12,122 nucleotides of DNA from an uncultured Muribaculaceae bacterium (GTDB lineage Bacteria; Bacteroidota; Bacteroidia; Bacteroidales; Muribaculaceae): assembly GCA_910584735.1 (NCBI GenBank), contig CAJUBM010000089.1, forward strand, positions 1 to 12,122, written 5' to 3'. The notes beneath the pieces are model-generated. The model did no database searches. It was not told the DNA's origin and was given only the letters and a program-made list of their open reading frames with translations. The translations under genes were made by a program, and so were the position numbers. The stretch's first letter is position 1. Every line of letters starts with the position of its first letter. Shown piece by piece: positions 1-7,067 of the stretch.

Positions 1-1
1 T

Positions 2-15
2 GGCTCCTCGGAGCC
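2..15. other. Small hairpin just after the last stop codon, possible start of a terminator
   Basis: On the coding strand GGCTC-CGAG-GAGCC can form a 5-bp GC-rich stem with a tetraloop, starting 12 nt after the TGA at 30-28. A following U-run, needed for an intrinsic terminator, would lie outside the window. If the gene is frameshifted, this is simply coding sequence. Confidence 0.3.
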
Positions 16-27
16 GTTAACAAACTC

Positions 28-783
28 TCAAAAAATAACCGAAGTATTGTTATAACTGAACATACACGCAATTGTTCCCAAAAGAGTTATTGTCCCCAAA
101 GCGACTATATTACGTTTTTTGGGGGTCTTAACCTTTTCGGACAACCTCTCAAAGAAACCATATCTTGCAGCCATCGCCCCTAACGAGAAATTAAAGAGCA
201 TATGGAACACGCACAATATATCGTACGCCCAATAATTGGAATATAGGAACAAACTTCCGTATCTGCTGATACATAAGCTTGTGACGAGATGTATACCCAA
301 TGTCGAAAGAATAATCCAACGCCCTCTGAAGCGACTATATAGCCGGAATAGCCACGGAGAGATGAGAGAAAGAATCACGTATGGCGCCAAAAACCACATT
401 TCGGGATTATAGCGCGGTTCATATGCCGTCACTGACTTTACAAAATCGAGAATGTCTCCCGGATATCTGGCGGGATTGACAAAACTCCCAATCAGCACAA
501 AAATGAGGGTAATTATCCAAAAATGAATAAAGAGCCGCAATATACGCGACCAGCGATGGCGGTCGCCCATCTGCCACACCTTCCACAGGCCGTAACCTCC
601 AACGATTAAGAAGAATGGTACGGGTACCATTAACCTAGTTATATAGGTTGCAAGCGGCACGCCTGCGACCTCCCACACGTTACAGCAACGTGTGGCCACA
701 AGTACCGGATTGCTGAAAAGATGGCCGTAAACCATCACCAGTATCGCGATACCTTTTATTAGCTGGGATTGCTGCTTATCCAT
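28..783 (-). CDS. Acyltransferase-3 family protein, C-terminally short (possible frameshift)
   Basis: A 251-residue membrane protein. The N-terminus SQLIKGIAILVMVYGHLF (6-23) matches the first helix of the acyltransferase-3 family, with the catalytic-type His21. PFFLIVGGYGLWK (56-68) and MWFLAPYVILSLISPWLFRL (129-148) correspond to later conserved segments. Only about six or seven helices are present and the C-terminal SYSLY-x-x-H-type helix seen in the gene at 3677-4831 is missing. The family is usually 330 residues or more. The frame ends at a TGA right after six T (35-30 on the coding strand). Removing one T keeps the frame open to the window edge, reading ESLLTAPRS. Either the gene is frameshifted or this is a genuinely short protein at the operon end. 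The ATG at 783 overlaps the upstream GT4 stop. Confidence 0.8.
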   Translation of the reverse strand: MDKQQSQLIKGIAILVMVYGHLFSNPVLVATRCCNVWEVAGVPLATYITRLMVPVPFFLIVGGYGLWKVWQMGDRHRWSRILRLFIHFWIITLIFVLIGSFVNPARYPGDILDFVKSVTAYEPRYNPEMWFLAPYVILSLISPWLFRLYSRFRGRWIILSTLGIHLVTSLCISRYGSLFLYSNYWAYDILCVFHMLFNFSLGAMAARYGFFERLSEKVKTPKKRNIVALGTITLLGTIACMFSYNNTSVIF

Positions 784-1858
784 TTAATCGAATTTGGTCA
801 TATACTTTTATATAGCCCTCAGTCATTTTTGTTATATCGTAATCTTTGGCTTTACATGTACAGGCGGAAGCCACCCGGGAATATTCCTCCGGGGAGGTTT
901 CGAGGCGCAAAATCTCATTGGCGAGAGCCTCAGCATCCTGATGCGGAAACAAGATTCCAGCGCCTCCAACAACTTCGCGCAGGCCATCGACATCTGATGC
1001 CAGCATAGGTTTCCCTGCAGCCATTCCTTCTACCGATGAAAGGGAAAGACCTTCGAAATGTGAGGACATCACGATATAATCGGCTTCGTGGAGAAGCGAT
1101 GGAACATCGGTGCGCAATCCAAGAAAATGCACTCTTGGTGAAACTGCTTCTGCCTCGGCAAGCGCCTCACAATCCTTACGCCTCACGCCATCACCAACGA
1201 GGAAAAGATGGAAGCTTTCGGGAAGCTGTTTCATTGCCCGGATGATTGTATCCTGGTCTTTCTCCCAGCGAAACGCCGCAACCATCAATATCATACGACA
1301 ATCAGGAGCAATTCCAGCAAATGTACGGCCCGGTCTGGCTGAGGAGATTTTTCCAACATCAATGCCGTTGTTTACAGTCAGGATTTTACTATCCCGACAA
1401 CTGATAAAATCACGTAGATTCTCTTCCGCTTTCTTAGAGATACAGATTACCCGGCTATATCGGGAATACATCCAGATGTCAATAGGACGATACCATTTCC
1501 ATGCGCGGCGCCGATTAGAAGTATTATGCTCCGTAGTGCAGAGTGTCGCGCCTCCAAACAGATTCCATATGGCCGCAAATAATTGGGGAGCCGTATTATG
1601 GGTATGCAACACATCGAACTGCCTAAGGAACTTTCTCATTCCCCATAATCTACGAAGGGAATAAACACTCCCACCCTTTCCTAAATCGTAAATCTTGATA
1701 CCGACCCTCTCCACCGCCTTTCGGAAAGGTGTGTCAGTGCCATCAAAAATCAAAAGGCTGACATCAAGCCCCCTGTCACGTAACCTCGGCAAGAGGTCAA
1801 CCATCAATTTCTCAGCCCCTCCAGTATAAAGAGAGGTGATTACATGCAGAATTTTCAA
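776..1858 (-). CDS. Glycosyltransferase family 4, TTG start
   Basis: A 360-residue GT-B enzyme. The N-terminus MKILHVITSLYTGGAEKLM (1-19) is the classic GT4 opening with its Gly-Gly-Ala loop. HTHNTAP (85-91), TTEHNTSN (108-115), VICISKKAEENL (137-148) and LTVNNGID (160-167) follow. The C-terminal domain shows VAAFRWEKDQDTII (193-206), LFLVGDGVRR (218-227), VHFLGLRTDVP (243-253) and SSHFEGLSLSSVEGMAAGKP (265-284) with the E-x7-E pair Glu269 and Glu277. The start codon is TTG at 1858, in a TTGA overlap with the GT8 stop. Residue 1 is directly followed by the first beta strand, so a later start is not acceptable. Its TAA overlaps the next ATG by 8 nt (ATGGATAA). Confidence 0.94.
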   Translation of the reverse strand: MKILHVITSLYTGGAEKLMVDLLPRLRDRGLDVSLLIFDGTDTPFRKAVERVGIKIYDLGKGGSVYSLRRLWGMRKFLRQFDVLHTHNTAPQLFAAIWNLFGGATLCTTEHNTSNRRRAWKWYRPIDIWMYSRYSRVICISKKAEENLRDFISCRDSKILTVNNGIDVGKISSARPGRTFAGIAPDCRMILMVAAFRWEKDQDTIIRAMKQLPESFHLFLVGDGVRRKDCEALAEAEAVSPRVHFLGLRTDVPSLLHEADYIVMSSHFEGLSLSSVEGMAAGKPMLASDVDGLREVVGGAGILFPHQDAEALANEILRLETSPEEYSRVASACTCKAKDYDITKMTEGYIKVYDQIRLNG

Positions 1859-2814
1859 AGTTTATCAGATATTTTACCTCTAATTTTGAGGATTAAATAG
1901 TAAGCGGGCTGGCAGTGGAAATAACACCATGCGAGAAACTTCAACTTAAACGGCCTGTTGTCATACGGCAGTTCTTCATTGCTGTATGGTGTCTTAGCTC
2001 TATATTCCAAGTAAAGAAGTCGCATTGGATGCCGGCAATTCCTAAACCATGGGCGATTGACGACTCCGGGGGTAAAATGGATAAAAACCGGATTTGTCTT
2101 CCCGGAGTCTATCTCATCCTTAGAATAAAATGGAGTCTGGTGAAATTCGTCAAAATGTTTAGTATACAAATTGGACGTCATGTTATATCTCGGAGGAAGA
2201 ATAAGCATTGAATCATTGCATACCGCATTTATGATTCCCTGGTCGTGATGGTAAACCTTACCATCATGAGACTTCAGAAAGACAATAAATTTTTGCTCTA
2301 TTCCTCTTTCTCGCCAATACTTGAGATTAATCAACAAGAACCCGGCATTTATGTAAGGGGATGTCGATGCAAGTCCAACTCTTTCTTTTGAAGCGAACCC
2401 GGTATCATCCAGTACGCCTGCAATGGACTTGCCATCTATTTTTAGGTTCCATAAATCGCTAAAGCTTCCCGCCACTATAGAATCAACATCCATATAAATC
2501 AACCTATCCACAGACTTGTCAAGCAGAGAGGAAAGGAATAAACGACTATATGAACTTGTCGAAATTGTAGGCGGTACTATCTTGCCGAGCTTCTCGGAAA
2601 TTCCACTGACATTATAGAGCTTCACCCTCAACCCAAAAGATTCAAGAGTTTCTTGAAAGAATGTTGATAATTCAGATTCAAGGCTACTTATAAGAGCATG
2701 TATAACAATCTCATCGAAATCCATAAGATTGTTGTCTGCAACTGATTTACAAGCCGTTACCGTCTGTTTTATATAATTCGAATCTGTCGCAACGGCAATA
2801 TGTAATCGATTCAT
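1855..2814 (-). CDS. Glycosyltransferase family 8
   Basis: A 319-residue retaining GT-A enzyme related to LPS glucosyl- and galactosyltransferases. The GT8 hallmarks are all present: LHIAVATDSNYIKQTVT (4-20), SYSRLFLSSLL (88-98), RLIYMDVDSIVAGSF (104-118) with DVD at 109-111, SPYINAGFLLINLKYWR (152-168), VYHHDQGIINAV (187-198) and FIHFTPGVVNRPW (244-256). UDP-glucose or UDP-galactose is the usual donor in this family; which one is used here cannot be told. The C-terminal basic and aromatic tail (about 285-319) is typical of membrane association. It starts at the A of the previous TAA (TAATG) and its stop lies within TTGA, whose TTG starts the next gene. It is AT-rich by eye (32% G+C in 2641-2700). 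Confidence 0.95.
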   Translation of the reverse strand: MNRLHIAVATDSNYIKQTVTACKSVADNNLMDFDEIVIHALISSLESELSTFFQETLESFGLRVKLYNVSGISEKLGKIVPPTISTSSYSRLFLSSLLDKSVDRLIYMDVDSIVAGSFSDLWNLKIDGKSIAGVLDDTGFASKERVGLASTSPYINAGFLLINLKYWRERGIEQKFIVFLKSHDGKVYHHDQGIINAVCNDSMLILPPRYNMTSNLYTKHFDEFHQTPFYSKDEIDSGKTNPVFIHFTPGVVNRPWFRNCRHPMRLLYLEYRAKTPYSNEELPYDNRPFKLKFLAWCYFHCQPAYYLILKIRGKISDKL

Positions 2815-3680
2815 TATCTTTTATCTTTAAGGTAAAACATGAATCCAATTGGTAGCATCATGCTTCCACAGATGCCTGTCATTCCCACTTTATCTTTAAA
2901 AGGAATTTTGGATGAAAAAGAGAATCGCCAAAAATTAATCAATGCCTTAAGGCGTACACTTATTGGTATTCTTTTCCGATGGTAATGCTCCGAATAGAAC
3001 ATCATGGAATTCCCTGGCGAAAGATGGCGGATCTTTGTAATTTTGTTCGTCAAGCCGTCAGTCAGATATTCGCAGACATATATACATCTATTTATCCATA
3101 ATATCTGATATTTATCAGCGATTCTAAACCAAACCAATGCTTCAGGACAGAATCGGTCTTTAGTTTCAGGGAAGGGATATTTCTTAAGAATTTCAGTCTT
3201 GTAAACTTCTGCCATATCGCCGGTTGCCCGGTATTGATATGTGAGACAGAAGGCATCACAAATTTTTCTGTCAAAAGGCAATTGTGAACCAATCTTGATT
3301 CCTTTTGAATCACATCGCATGAAGCCGATTCCGGCAATATTCCTGTCCAATCGAATTTCTTGATAATCCCTTAAAATCCATTCTACCGCGTCAGGGGTCA
3401 GGTGGTCATCGGAGTCTACGATAAAGAAAAGCTCTCCACTGGACTCGGCAACTCCTCGGTTGATAGCACGGTGCTTGCCGCCGTTTTCCTGACGGAAGAA
3501 GCGTATGTCAATTTTCTCTTCATTTATCCATTTTTCAACCAATCGAGCCACATCATCCGTGGAGCCGTCATCTACAATTATCCACTCGAACTCCTTACAA
3601 GTCTGGACCAAGAGACTCTCATAGAGTTTGCCTAAGATATAAGCACGGTTATAAACCGGCGTGAAAACTGTCAGTATCAA
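2814..3680 (-). CDS. Glycosyltransferase family 2 (GT-A fold), TTG start
   Basis: A 288-residue GT2 enzyme. Motifs are LTVFTPVYNRAYIL (3-16), WIIVDDGSTDD (33-43), RQENGGKHRAINRG (63-76) and FFIVDSDDHLTPDAVEW (85-101) with the metal-binding DSDD at 89-92. The NGGKHRAINRG block is one I recall from Bacteroidales capsule GT2 proteins. The start codon is TTG at 3680 and forms a TTGA overlap with the acyltransferase stop. No ATG lies ahead of the first beta strand, and the GT2 core begins at residue 3, so the TTG is well supported. A hydrophobic stretch near residues 268-283 (GICGSMMLPIGFMFYL) may be membrane-associated. The stop shares an A with the following GT8 start (TAATG). Confidence 0.93.
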   Translation of the reverse strand: MILTVFTPVYNRAYILGKLYESLLVQTCKEFEWIIVDDGSTDDVARLVEKWINEEKIDIRFFRQENGGKHRAINRGVAESSGELFFIVDSDDHLTPDAVEWILRDYQEIRLDRNIAGIGFMRCDSKGIKIGSQLPFDRKICDAFCLTYQYRATGDMAEVYKTEILKKYPFPETKDRFCPEALVWFRIADKYQILWINRCIYVCEYLTDGLTNKITKIRHLSPGNSMMFYSEHYHRKRIPISVRLKALINFWRFSFSSKIPFKDKVGMTGICGSMMLPIGFMFYLKDKR

Positions 3681-4831
3681 ATTGTCGGGATATTATTTGT
3701 TTTAGAAGTCCAAATTGTTTTTATCCAAGTCTTTACTCTCGGTGTATTTCTCTCGGTGAGCCAATAAAAACCATATGCGAAAATCATACACAAAATAATT
3801 TCTCCAAGGAACATCAATGCCGAGATAAACGTAACCTCACGCATTTGAGGGAATCCCATGCCACGCATAAGCCGGATTACCTGATAATGGGTTATATATA
3901 ATGAATAGGAGAAAGACGCAAGCCACGTGCCCAATCTATTTATCAGAATTGCGAAATTAGACTTTGGCGGATGATTGACAGCATATGCAACACATACGGC
4001 AGTTGCGATACCTAAAAGAATTTCTAATGTCGGAATCGGGACATCCAATGTCAAACGTCCTTCCACTTTCGTCCCAGCAGCAAAATTTATAGAAACAAAA
4101 AGCATTAGACCGACAAATAACGCGATGAAAAACACAATCTTTTTAATCCCGATCTTACTCAGATAATAGGATAAAATCCCCATCATAAGTATTGAAATCC
4201 AGTTGAATGTCAGTTCGGAATATACGAAAAAGGTCAATACTAAGGAAATACACCCTGAAGCAATTGTCTTTGATGAATGGGTCTTCAATGTTATAGCCAT
4301 TATTGAGCCTATTAGCACATAAAACCAAATTTCATATGCCAATGTCCAAAATGTACCGCCAGCATCACCAACCAGCACTCCCTGTAATCCAAAGAAATTA
4401 CCCGCAAACTCTTTAAAACCATGAGTATTTGTAATTCCCCAAGGCAATCCCTGTGAAACAGTAAGATAAGGCATAACGAGGTCTACTCCCCAAATCAATA
4501 TAAGAGAGGCCAACAAAGGCATCCCTATGCGTACAGAACGATCGATAATATAGTCTTTCAGCACTGCCTGACGCTTTATCATTCGCTCAACCGAACGCCC
4601 TCCTACTAAAAAGCCAGACAATATAAAGAATACCAAAACACCTTGAACCCCGAAAGAATTAATAAAGAACAAAATCTTTGTGAAAAGATTCTGGCTTTCC
4701 GGGACCAGTTCGCTGTACGTCATGAACATCTCACTCCTTACATGAACTCCCACAACAGCAAACGCGGCAAAAAACCTTATCACATCAAGCCATGGCAGAT
4801 GGGCATGTCGTTGAATTTTATCATTCCCCAT
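3677..4831 (-). CDS. Acyltransferase-3 family membrane O-acyltransferase
   Basis: A 384-residue multi-pass protein of the acyltransferase-3 family (PF01757; OafA/WecH-like), which moves acyl groups, often acetyl, onto sugars of surface polysaccharides. Diagnostic features are PWLDVIRFFAAFAVVGVHV (13-31) with the catalytic-type His30, GVLVFFILSGFLVGG (64-78), DRSVRIGMPLL (97-107), FWTLAYEIWFY (161-171) and, near the end, SFSYSLYITHYQVIRLM (306-322). The full family length and the C-terminal SYSLY block are present, unlike in the second family member at 28-783. It begins within the polymerase stop (TAATG) and its TGA overlaps a TTG start of the next GT2 gene. It probably adds an acyl group to the repeat unit; the exact substrate is unknown. 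Confidence 0.93.
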   Translation of the reverse strand: MGNDKIQRHAHLPWLDVIRFFAAFAVVGVHVRSEMFMTYSELVPESQNLFTKILFFINSFGVQGVLVFFILSGFLVGGRSVERMIKRQAVLKDYIIDRSVRIGMPLLASLILIWGVDLVMPYLTVSQGLPWGITNTHGFKEFAGNFFGLQGVLVGDAGGTFWTLAYEIWFYVLIGSIMAITLKTHSSKTIASGCISLVLTFFVYSELTFNWISILMMGILSYYLSKIGIKKIVFFIALFVGLMLFVSINFAAGTKVEGRLTLDVPIPTLEILLGIATAVCVAYAVNHPPKSNFAILINRLGTWLASFSYSLYITHYQVIRLMRGMGFPQMREVTFISALMFLGEIILCMIFAYGFYWLTERNTPRVKTWIKTIWTSKTNNIPTI

Positions 4832-5907
4832 TAGAAAAATAATTTAAATAAAGTTTCCCCGGTGAATATAGCACCAAGCCACACGCCAGGACGTTTAACA
4901 ATTTTTTGGTTTGAAAGTAATGGATAGACCAATACGATAGGAATCATAAACCAGGATAAATAAGCAAACCGATCTGAGAAATTTGCTCGTATCACAAGCA
5001 CCCAGAAAATATTGGTAAGGATGTAAGAATTGAAGAAAATCGAATATAACTTGTCATGAAATCCCTGTTTATAGATATAGTAGTAACCAACAATCATCGG
5101 TAATAAAGAATATATTATAAAGTCTATTCTAAATCCGACATTGTAATTATAATGATCATCATACCCGGCAAGATAGCCGGTGCGTCCATCATCGGAAAGA
5201 CCTTGAAAAAGATTATTAAAATACTCTCCGGACACAAAAGAAAGTATTACGCTCACCCCCCATAGCGAAAAATATAATTTTGAATTATCATAAAACTTCG
5301 TAGCGACAACCATCAAAATAGGAATTACGGTAGAAAAATGTATAGTAAGGGCAAGAGCGAAAATCAATCCCATCTTAAACCATTCCCGATAAAATGTTAT
5401 TCCGACAAGTACAATAGAGAGCGCCAACCCTCCACGTATCGTATTTATTCCGTAAGAAGAGAAACTCATAGAGAGAATACACGCAGCAAACATCCACATA
5501 GCATCTCCCTGACAAAGCCTTTTTGATACAATCAGATAATTGCCGATATATAGCATTGCTACCACATAAAAGTAAAGCTTTAAATCAATAATTTTTCCTA
5601 ATAAATAGGTAAAATAATAGAAACCTTTGTCTCCATAACCGGTATCAAATGATGTCATTGTGGAGAGACGATGAAAAGCACCAGCATATATTTCTCGGTC
5701 TCCTCCCGAATGATATGGAATAGGCATACCGCCAAATAGCCATATGTAAAAGATACCCACCAATATGGCTAAAAGCCATGTCTTATCACGCTTTGGAGAA
5801 AACCATGGCTGGGAAATAGCCGAAATAACCATAACAACTCCAAAGGTTACAATTGACCAATATATCATATCGTTCCATGCCCAGAACGCATCCATTCCTG
5901 TAGTCAT
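4831..5907 (-). CDS. EpsG-like / Wzy-type polysaccharide polymerase, multi-pass membrane protein
   Basis: A 358-residue, very hydrophobic protein with roughly nine to eleven predicted membrane segments; one starts near residue 15 and others are spread to about 333. The EpsG-family pattern is visible: a polar periplasmic-type stretch GGDREIYAGAF (68-78), then NTIRGGLALSIVLVGI (155-170) with the conserved Arg158, then ALTIHFSTVIPIL (186-198) with His190, and late NFSDRFAYLSWFMIP (309-323). The family polymerises lipid-linked repeat units in the inner membrane (Wzy role). No other polymerase candidate is in the window, which fits one polymerase per locus. Its start makes an ATGA with the upstream GT4, and its TAA shares an A with the next ATG (TAATG). 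By eye it is AT-rich (33% G+C in 5041-5100). An alternative is a Wzx-like protein, but the motifs favour EpsG. Confidence 0.85.
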   Translation of the reverse strand: MTTGMDAFWAWNDMIYWSIVTFGVVMVISAISQPWFSPKRDKTWLLAILVGIFYIWLFGGMPIPYHSGGDREIYAGAFHRLSTMTSFDTGYGDKGFYYFTYLLGKIIDLKLYFYVVAMLYIGNYLIVSKRLCQGDAMWMFAACILSMSFSSYGINTIRGGLALSIVLVGITFYREWFKMGLIFALALTIHFSTVIPILMVVATKFYDNSKLYFSLWGVSVILSFVSGEYFNNLFQGLSDDGRTGYLAGYDDHYNYNVGFRIDFIIYSLLPMIVGYYYIYKQGFHDKLYSIFFNSYILTNIFWVLVIRANFSDRFAYLSWFMIPIVLVYPLLSNQKIVKRPGVWLGAIFTGETLFKLFF

Positions 5908-7067
5908 CGGTCTAAAATGCTATAAAGTTTTGCAAGTTCGGCGGAGTTGTCGGGGCGGTAGGACGACAATGCCTTAATATACGCATCTCGTAACTCCGGC
6001 GTGGAGAGCAGTTCCGCAATCGCATCGGCAATAGATTCGGGATTCATTTCCACCACAGTGGCGTCCACGCGGTCAGTGAACTGGTCGGCCACTGTTGAGA
6101 AGTTCGTTACCACTACTGGCTTTGCAAGTATCTTGGCCTCATCGAGAGCTATGGACTTCCCTTCGAAAAGTGAGGGATGCACGAATATGTCAGCCCTTCC
6201 GATATAGGCATAGGGATTTACCCGTAGCCCAAGGAAGGTCACATTATCGGCCACGCCGAGTTCACGCGCCATCGCGGCATAGTCGGCATCACCCGACGAC
6301 TTCCCGATAAAGAACCAATGGAAACCGATACCTCTTTGCTTTAGGAGTGAGGCCGCACGAAGAGCCAAGTCCGTACCCTTCATGTGCGACAGATGCCCCA
6401 CGGTTATGAATCTAATCTCCTCGATTTCCATCTCCGGGGCTTCCTCCCCGGCAAAATTACGAATCATCTCCGGGGAGGAGAGGTTGGGTATAATGCCGAT
6501 TTTATCTTTTTCAGCGGGGAAGTAGTTCCTTAAAGATTCTGCACAGGTCTCGGATATGGTATAAATTCCATCAGCTTCGGGCATATATCTTCTGTCCGCT
6601 TTATAGTAGTAGGGCCACTTGGCATAATCGCTGTGGAAGAACGTTAGCTTCCGCCGTGCATTTATTTTGTCGACCATCCAATAGAGCTGGTGCTGCCCAT
6701 TGTAGTCAACCGCCACATCGAATTCCTCGTCAAGCGGAGGCATTAGTCGCGCAAGGAGCCGCCCGGCCATTGGCTTGCTGACCATTGAAAGCGCCATCCG
6801 TGCCAAAGAACCCACCGCTTTTAATGTCTCAGACATGCGTATGAGACGTTTCACTCCGTCAAAGCCTGAAAGTAACGCATCAGTTGTCGGATTGGTCAAA
6901 ATTTTCAGACCTTCAGGTAGGAGAGGCGTCAACATTCCGCCACTATGGCAGACAAAGAGAGTTACGTCATATCTCTGACGGTCAATGAGATTCATCAGAT
7001 TGACAATGCTTTTGGAGACTCCTCCCTCTCCTAAGTTCCCGATTATAAACAGGATTCGTTTCCTCAT
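5904..7067 (-). CDS. Glycosyltransferase family 4
   Basis: A 387-residue GT-B glycosyltransferase. The N-terminal domain begins RKRILFIIGNLGEGGVSKS (2-20), a glycine-rich GT4 acceptor-side loop. It continues with LTFFHSDYAKWP (141-152), GIYTISE (167-173) and IGIIPN (190-195). The C-terminal donor-binding domain has FITVGHLSHMKGTDLAL (220-236), FFIGKSSGD (252-260), VTFLGLRVNPY (276-286) and HPSLFEGKSIALDEA (297-311) with the E-x7-E pair Glu302 and Glu310. No signal peptide or membrane segment is visible. It overlaps the preceding GT4-like gene and the following polymerase gene by 4 nt each (ATGA), so the three are likely translated together. A 10-bp inverted repeat lies within it (6442-6479). 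The sugar and linkage are not predictable. Confidence 0.94.
   Translation of the reverse strand: MRKRILFIIGNLGEGGVSKSIVNLMNLIDRQRYDVTLFVCHSGGMLTPLLPEGLKILTNPTTDALLSGFDGVKRLIRMSETLKAVGSLARMALSMVSKPMAGRLLARLMPPLDEEFDVAVDYNGQHQLYWMVDKINARRKLTFFHSDYAKWPYYYKADRRYMPEADGIYTISETCAESLRNYFPAEKDKIGIIPNLSSPEMIRNFAGEEAPEMEIEEIRFITVGHLSHMKGTDLALRAASLLKQRGIGFHWFFIGKSSGDADYAAMARELGVADNVTFLGLRVNPYAYIGRADIFVHPSLFEGKSIALDEAKILAKPVVVTNFSTVADQFTDRVDATVVEMNPESIADAIAELLSTPELRDAYIKALSSYRPDNSAELAKLYSILDR
6442..6479. repeat. 10-bp inverted repeat in the GT4 gene
   Basis: TCCTCCCCGG (6442-6451) and CCGGGGAGGA (6470-6479) are perfect reverse complements around an 18-nt spacer. The related 11-nt direct repeat CATCTCCGGGG lies at 6429-6439 and 6465-6475, 36 nt apart, and encodes PEM twice. 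Function, if any, is unknown. Confidence 0.6.

Noticed and set aside
1110..1664. 184-residue open frame on the plus strand
   Set aside because: It lies entirely antisense to a well-supported GT4 gene, has low-complexity Ser/Ala and Arg-rich translation and no recognisable domain.
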